Notes under the pieces: generated by a model
Told to the model about the DNA's origin: nothing
Databases searched by the model: none
Seen by the model: the letters and a program-made list of their open reading frames with translations, nothing else
Program-made: the position numbers and the translations under genes
Origin: Streptosporangium sp. NBC_01495
GTDB lineage: Bacteria > Actinomycetota > Actinomycetes > Streptosporangiales > Streptosporangiaceae
Direction of reading: 5' to 3'
DNA: 64,000 nucleotides
Assembly: GCF_036250735.1 (NCBI RefSeq)
Contig: NZ_CP109430.1
Coordinates: 496,001 to 560,000, forward strand
Part shown: positions 60,213 to 64,000 of the stretch, one piece after another
Position numbering within the stretch: position 1 is the stretch's first letter
How the letters are laid out: every line of letters starts with the position of its first letter

Positions 60213-60809
60213 TCAGGGAGCTCCACTCCCGGTCGCGTCAAAAGGAACGAGTAGCGTGCGCAGCAGGCCGGAAAGGGCCTGCTGTTCGCGTTTTCCGAGG
60301 CCGGACAGGAGATCGCGCTCGCGGCGCAGCAGGTCGGCGAAGGCGCCGTCCACGCGCGTCCGCCCGGCGTCGGTCAGGGAGACCAGGACGCCGCGCCGGT
60401 CCTCGGGGTCGGGGCGCCGCCTGACCAGCCCGGCCGCGGTCAGCCGGTCGATCCGGTTGGTCATCGTCCCCGAGGTCACCAGCGTCGCGCGGAGCAGGGC
60501 CCCCGGGCTCATCTCGTACGGCTCCCCGGCCCGGCGCAGGGCGGTGAGCACGTCGAACTCCCAGGTCTCCAGGCCGTGCTCGGCGAAGGAGGCCCGGCGG
60601 GCGCGGTCGAGGTGGCGGGCCAGCCGGGAGACCCGGCTGAGCACCTGGAGCGGCTCCACGTCGAGGTCGGGGCGTTCCTGACGCCAGGCGGCGACCAGCA
60701 GGTCGACCTCGTCCCTGTCGAGGTCCCTGTCGATCGCGTCGGCCGCGGCGGTCTCGTCCTTCGCGACAGGCGGTCGCCCGGAGTCCTGGTCCGCGTGGTG
60801 CAGGGTCAT
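60213..60809 (-). CDS. MarR family transcriptional regulator
   Basis: A 198-residue protein from the ATG at 60809; the frame extends to 60857 through the operator region. A ~30-residue acidic N-terminus is followed by the MarR winged helix: EHGLETWEFDVLTALRRAGE, MSPGALLRATLVTSGTMTNR and IDRLTAAGLVRRRPDPEDRRG with the wing LVSLTDAGRTRVDG. It is divergent from the methyltransferase gene, with two copies of a TATCT...AGATA palindrome between them, so it most likely represses both. The ligand is unknown. Confidence 0.92.
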   Translation of the reverse strand: MTLHHADQDSGRPPVAKDETAAADAIDRDLDRDEVDLLVAAWRQERPDLDVEPLQVLSRVSRLARHLDRARRASFAEHGLETWEFDVLTALRRAGEPYEMSPGALLRATLVTSGTMTNRIDRLTAAGLVRRRPDPEDRRGVLVSLTDAGRTRVDGAFADLLRRERDLLSGLGKREQQALSGLLRTLLVPFDATGSGAP

Positions 60810-60819
60810 GACGCGAGTG

Positions 60820-60878
60820 TATCTGTCTTGACATCGAGATACCTTGCCGGATATCACTTATCTTGATGTCAAGAGATA
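60820..60878. promoter_or_regulatory. two MarR operator copies between divergent genes
   Basis: Site 2, TATCTTGATGTCAAGAGATA (60859-60878), and site 1 (60820-60841) read in reverse share TATCTYGATGTCAAGA with one difference. Site 1 lies just upstream of the marR start, and site 2 ends at the ATG of the methyltransferase gene. Occupancy would block both. Site 1 also contains TTGACA, a possible -35 box for the rightward gene. Confidence 0.7.
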
Positions 60879-61630
60879 TGTGGGATCCCCTGGTCTACGG
60901 CCGCTACGCCGACGAGCGCTCGCGGCCGTTCTTCGATCTTGTTTCCAGGATAGCCGCGGAGCGGCCCGGCCACGTGGTCGACGCGGGCTGCGGCACCGGC
61001 GAGCTCACCGCCGAGCTCGCCAGGCGGTGGCCCGGCGCCCGCGTCCACGGCTTCGACTCCTCGCCCGCCATGATCGAGAAGGCCCCCGCGGGCGGCTCGC
61101 TGAGCTTCTCCGTCGACGACGTCACCCGGTGGCGCCCGGAGCGCCCGGTCGACGTGATCGTGTCCAACGCCGTCCTGCAGTGGGTGCCCGAGCACCGCGA
61201 GCTGCTGCCGCGCTGGGTGGAGGCCCTCAACCCCGGCGGCTGGCTCGCCTTCCAGGTCCCGGGCAACTTCGACGCCCCCAGCCACGCCCTGGTCCGCGAG
61301 CTGTGCCGTACGAAGTGGCGCGACCGGCTGGGCGACCTGGTCCGGCCCTCCCCGGTCGACGATCCGGCCGCCTACCTCGGCCTGCTCACCGGCCTGGGCT
61401 GCCGGGTGGACGCCTGGGAGACCACCTACCTGCACGTCCTGCCCGGCGACGACGCCGTGCTCGCCTGGATCACCGGCACCGCCCTGCGCCCCGTGCTCGA
61501 CCGCCTGCATCCGGTCGAGGCCACCGCCTTCCTCGCCGACTGCGCCGCCCTGCTCCGCGAGGCCTACCCGCGCGGGCCGTACGGCACGGTCTTCCCCTTC
61601 CGCAGGATCTTCGCGGTCGCCCGGAGGTGA
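60878..61630 (+). CDS. tam: trans-aconitate 2-methyltransferase-like SAM methyltransferase
   Basis: A 250-residue class I methyltransferase. ATG at 60878 gives MWDPLVYGRYADERSRPFFD, the usual start of this family; ATG and TTG codons at 60866 and 60863 are upstream alternatives. SAM motif I is VVDAGCGTGELT (33-44), followed by VHGFDSSPAMIEKA, DVIVSNAVLQWVPEHRELLP and LNPGGWLAFQVPGNF. Tam methylates trans-aconitate, a side product of the citrate cycle. MarR control is suggested by the operator at its start. Its last 267 bases are repeated at 63566-63832. Confidence 0.9.
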   Translation: MWDPLVYGRYADERSRPFFDLVSRIAAERPGHVVDAGCGTGELTAELARRWPGARVHGFDSSPAMIEKAPAGGSLSFSVDDVTRWRPERPVDVIVSNAVLQWVPEHRELLPRWVEALNPGGWLAFQVPGNFDAPSHALVRELCRTKWRDRLGDLVRPSPVDDPAAYLGLLTGLGCRVDAWETTYLHVLPGDDAVLAWITGTALRPVLDRLHPVEATAFLADCAALLREAYPRGPYGTVFPFRRIFAVARR

Positions 61631-61696
61631 GAGGCGGCTGTTGAGCACTGCGCGCTTGACCACTCTCGGCACACACCGGCGACCCTGTTCGACGAG

Positions 61697-61787
61697 GTGC
61701 ACGCAGCCCCTGGTCGGCGAGCACCTGGAAACCGCCGCCCCTGTAGGCGATCCCGGGTGACTGGTCGGCCAATGCCCTCCCGGTGTC
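61697..61787 (-). pseudogene. fragment of a GntR/UTRA regulator gene
   Basis: About 30 codons read TGRALADQSPGIAYRGGGF and then QVLADQGL, closely matching VDSSPGIAGQGGGFRVLADKGL in the UTRA domain of the GntR protein at 14993. It begins at the stop of the Old Yellow Enzyme gene, and nothing else of the regulator is left. It is debris of a once complete paralogue. Confidence 0.6.
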
Positions 61788-62848
61788 TACCCGACGAGGT
61801 AGGGGTAGTCCAGATACCCTTCCCTGCCGCCCCCGTACATGCCGCTCTCGCGCACCGGATTGAGCGGGGCGTCGAGGGCGACGCGCCGTGGCAGATCCGG
61901 ATTGGCCAGGAACAGCCGTCCGAAGGAGTAGACGTCGGCGAGGCCGGCGCGCAGCGCCTCTTCCGCCTGTTCCCGGCCGCCGGGTTCGGGGCCGTCGTAG
62001 GTGGCCACCAGGGTGCCGTTCCAGTGGGGGCGCAGATCTTCCAGGGCGGCGTACTCTCCTGACTGGACCACGTGCAGGTACGCCAGGCCCATTTCGTCGA
62101 GCGCGCCCAGCAGCCGGTGGTAGCGCGCGGCCGGATCGTTCTCGATGATGTCGTTGAGCGCGTTGCCGGGGGAGATGCGCAACGCGGTCCGGTCCGCTCC
62201 GATCGTGGCGGCGACGGCCTCGACCACCTCGACCGCGAAGCGGACGTGGTCGGAGTAGCCGTCGGTACGCAGGTTGGCGCTGTCGGACAGGAACTGGGCG
62301 ATGAGATAGCCATAGGCGGCGCTGATCTCGACTCCGTCGAAACCGGCGTCGACGGCGTTGCGGGCGGCCACGGCGTGAAACTCGACGGCCTCGGCGACCT
62401 CGGCCGTGGACAGTTCACGCGGGACGACGTAGTCCTTCAGGCCGGAGGCGGTGAAGATCTGGTCCTCCGAGATCGCCAGGGCCGAGGGGGCGACCGGCTG
62501 TTCTCCGCCGAGGATGTCGGGGTGGCTGACCCGGCCCACGTGCCACAACTGGGCGAAGATGCGACCGCCGGCGGCGTGCACGGCCTGCGTCGTCCGGCGC
62601 CAGCCTTCGACGTGGGCCGGCTCGGTCAGGCCGGGGACGCCGGGTCCGCCCTTGCCGAGGAAGTGCGGCCAGATCCCTTCGCTGACGATGAGGCCGGCGG
62701 TGGCGCGCTGGGCGTAGTACTCGGCCATGATCGAAGTGGGGACGCCGGTGGTGTCGTCGGCGCGGGAGCGGGTCATCGCGGCCATGGCCACCCGGTTGGG
62801 CAGATGGAGGGCGGGGCCGCGGTAGGGCTCGAGCAGAGGGGAGTTCAC
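61787..62848 (-). CDS. Old Yellow Enzyme family flavin reductase with altered active site
   Basis: A 353-residue TIM-barrel FMN enzyme from the GTG at 62848, fixed by AAGGAG at good spacing. Family motifs are LPNRVAMAAMTRSRA, MAEYYAQRATAGLIVSEG, FAQLWHVGRVSHP and FGRLFLANPDLPRRV. At the position of the conserved HGANGYL (the His and Asn hold the substrate carbonyl) it has SAAYGYL (S176, Y179). The normal alkene-reductase ligand pair is therefore missing. FMN-binding parts look intact, so it may reduce unusual substrates. It is divergent from the SDR remnant/MerR region. Confidence 0.9.
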   Translation of the reverse strand: MNSPLLEPYRGPALHLPNRVAMAAMTRSRADDTTGVPTSIMAEYYAQRATAGLIVSEGIWPHFLGKGGPGVPGLTEPAHVEGWRRTTQAVHAAGGRIFAQLWHVGRVSHPDILGGEQPVAPSALAISEDQIFTASGLKDYVVPRELSTAEVAEAVEFHAVAARNAVDAGFDGVEISAAYGYLIAQFLSDSANLRTDGYSDHVRFAVEVVEAVAATIGADRTALRISPGNALNDIIENDPAARYHRLLGALDEMGLAYLHVVQSGEYAALEDLRPHWNGTLVATYDGPEPGGREQAEEALRAGLADVYSFGRLFLANPDLPRRVALDAPLNPVRESGMYGGGREGYLDYPYLVG

Positions 62849-63012
62849 GGTTCTCCTTAAAGTTGCAGTGGCATGCATGTATGTGATGAGGTGCCCGCCG
62901 CGGCCTGGGGGCGAGATCGAGTGAACGGGACAACGGTCCCGGCGATCAGTTCGTCGGCCACCTCGTCCGGGACGGGCGAGGATTCGCTGTGCGGGGTGCT
63001 ATCGGAGCCGGG
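62849..63012 (-). other. region upstream of the Old Yellow Enzyme gene
   Basis: No intact gene. Leftward reading gives short protein-like pieces (DEVADELIAGTVVPFTRS) that probably belong to the decayed SDR gene continuing from 63135. The start-proximal part holds the ribosome site of the Old Yellow Enzyme gene. Confidence 0.4.
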
Positions 63013-63135
63013 TCAATCCGGCCTGATCGCGGTGCGCGCGCGGGCGATGTCGCCGTCGATGTCGCCGTCACCACCGTGCGCGAGCAGGAGCCCGACGCCG
63101 ATGCCGCGGACGACGTGCGCGGAATGTTTGCTCAT
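63013..63135 (-). pseudogene. 5' remnant of an SDR-like gene
   Basis: Forty codons from an ATG at 63135 read MSKHSAHVVRGIGVGLLLAH and then GGDGDIDGDIARAR before a TGA. The start resembles the first strand and GxxxGIG loop of short-chain dehydrogenases, but with the TGG part deleted. It is probably a broken target gene of the MerR regulator, since a MerR-type promoter lies directly upstream. Confidence 0.4.
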
Positions 63136-63141
63136 GGGGCG

Positions 63142-63173
63142 ACGTTAAGGCCTGACATCAGTTGGAAGGTCAA
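63142..63173 (-). promoter_or_regulatory. MerR-type promoter with 20-base spacer
   Basis: On the minus strand TTGACC (63173-63168) and TAACGT (63147-63142) are separated by 20 bases, the over-long spacing typical of promoters activated by MerR proteins. The spacer contains TGAC/GTCA arms. It drives leftward towards the SDR remnant, away from merR. Confidence 0.45.
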
Positions 63174-63194
63174 CCTCGGATAGGGCGGGGTCAC

Positions 63195-63539
63195 ATGCTG
63201 ATCGGGGAGTTGTCCCGGCGTACCGGGGTCAGCCCGCGGTTGCTGCGGTACTACGAGGCGCAGGGATTGCTTGACGCGAGGCGCGGTTCGAACGGCTACC
63301 GCGACTACGACGAGGACTCGGTGATCACTGTGCGGAAGGTCCGCGCCCTGCTGAACGCGGGCCTGTCCACCGAGGTGATCCGTGTGGTGTTGCCGTGCAC
63401 CCGGGGCGAGCAGCCGGGGTTCGACTGGTGCGCGGACCTGCGGGCCCTCATGGACCGGGAGCTGGCGGTCATGGACGAGCGTATCGACGGCCTCCAACGT
63501 AGCCGCGGCACCCTCGCCGACTACCTGGCGCAGCCCTGA
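63195..63539 (+). CDS. MerR family transcriptional regulator
   Basis: A 114-residue protein from the ATG at 63195. The N-terminal winged HTH opens MLIGELSRRTGVSPRLLRYY and continues EAQGLLDARRGSNGYRDYDE, followed by a helical dimerisation arm (LMDRELAVMDERIDGLQRSR). It is short for the family and lacks a large ligand domain. A single pair of Cys (LPCTRGEQPGFDWC) in the middle could be redox-active or metal-binding, but is not a known sensor motif. It is divergent from the SDR remnant and upstream of the tam fragment. Confidence 0.9.
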   Translation: MLIGELSRRTGVSPRLLRYYEAQGLLDARRGSNGYRDYDEDSVITVRKVRALLNAGLSTEVIRVVLPCTRGEQPGFDWCADLRALMDRELAVMDERIDGLQRSRGTLADYLAQP

Positions 63540-63565
63540 GCCGTCCCAGGGGCGAACGCGCCGAC

Positions 63566-63832
63566 CCGGCCGCGTACCTCGGCCTGCTCACCGGCCTGGG
63601 CTGCCGGGTGGACGCGTGGGAGACCACCTACCTGCACGTCCTGCCCGGCGACGACGCCGTGCTCGCCTGGATCACCGGCACCGCCCTGCGCCCCGTGCTC
63701 GACCGCCTGCATCCGGTCGAGGCCACCGCCTTCCTCACCGACTGCGCCGCCCCGCTTCGCGAGGCCTACCCGCGCGGCCCGTACGGCACGGTCTTCCCCT
63801 TCCGCAGGATCTTCACGGTCGCCAGGAGGTGA
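63566..63832 (+). pseudogene. duplicated 3' fragment of the tam-like gene
   Basis: These 267 bases repeat 61364-61630 without gaps, with about eight substitutions by my count, and end exactly at the same TGA. The translation DPAAYLGLLTGLGCRVDAWE through FPFRRIFTVARR corresponds to the last third of the methyltransferase. The SAM-binding half is absent, so no function is expected. Confidence 0.85.
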
Positions 63833-64000
63833 GCACCGGCCGCCGGTGTCCTTGTCCGGCGATATCGGAAGATTTCTTGATCCGGCCGTGGACGGTGTGA
63901 TTCGGTGGACGCGGGCCGGTCCACAAGCTCCCGCGCGGACGCGGTCATGGCCGGCCGGAGAATGCGACACGGCGATGTGTCGGACGAGCGTCAGGGGGCC
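63833..64000. other. terminal stretch without recognised features
   Basis: No coding region, repeat or RNA is recognisable in the last 168 bases. Confidence 0.5.

Overview
The window is high-GC DNA with strong G/C bias at third codon positions, many GTG and TTG starts and frequent 4-bp stop/start overlaps. It carries the housekeeping string protein mannosyltransferase - rsmI - metG - tatD - ksgA - ispE - ABC-F found in actinobacteria. I read it as chromosome of a filamentous actinomycete, most likely order Streptosporangiales (inference; no rRNA or tRNA gene is visible to confirm it).

Layout. (1) 1-5421, leftward: an operon of a CodB-like NCS1 permease, a HyuA-type hydantoinase/oxoprolinase subunit and three tandem DUF917 proteins, the last cut by the window edge; together they look like import and breakdown of a (thio)hydantoin-like ring compound. 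(2) 5661-7001: an IS200/IS605-family element encoding only TnpB, with end hairpins and a putative omega RNA. (3) 7084-13416: AraC regulator divergent from an NmrA-like protein, a decapitated secreted protease/ricin-lectin gene, an alpha/beta hydrolase and a large LuxR (LAL) regulator. (4) 13477-17351: a gene remnant, a pterin carbinolamine dehydratase, a SLOG-like protein, a small protein and a GntR/UTRA repressor, facing three small uncharacterised genes across two operator-like palindromes. (5) 17584-35104: a large catabolic cluster with its own FadR-type GntR regulator. It holds an acyltransferase-like Ntn hydrolase, SDR, GlcG/HbpS-like protein, two DJ-1/PfpI proteins, a phosphotriesterase-like lactonase, an ACMSD-like amidohydrolase, an acetyl-xylan-esterase-like hydrolase, two zinc dehydrogenases, a class I aldolase, an FGGY kinase, a sugar ABC transporter without ATPase and a Gfo/Idh/MocA dehydrogenase. 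A 17-bp motif recurs five times in front of its transcription units and is probably the GntR operator.

(6) 35169-48995: secreted START-like protein, AI-2E family membrane protein, an uncharacterised protein, two near-identical protein mannosyltransferase genes in inverted orientation around rsmI, a membrane glycosyltransferase, a GT2 glycosyltransferase, metG and tatD. (7) 48996-55649: a patch between tatD and ksgA with little coding content at first, dispersed repeats, a P-loop kinase, and a Ser/Thr kinase overlapping a secreted FG-GAP propeller gene. This is where rpfB lies in mycobacteria; it is absent here. (8) 55812-59841: ksgA, ispE and an ABC-F ATPase, with orphan IS605-type hairpins nearby. 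(9) 60213-64000: MarR regulator divergent from a trans-aconitate methyltransferase (tam)-like gene, then a patchwork of a GntR fragment, an unusual Old Yellow Enzyme, an SDR remnant, a MerR regulator and a second copy of the 3' end of tam.

The most promising parts for new biology are the GntR-controlled catabolic regulon with its unequal DJ-1 pair, the triple DUF917 operon, and the Old Yellow Enzyme lacking the usual His/Asn pair. Family calls come from reading motifs by eye; no database search was possible.
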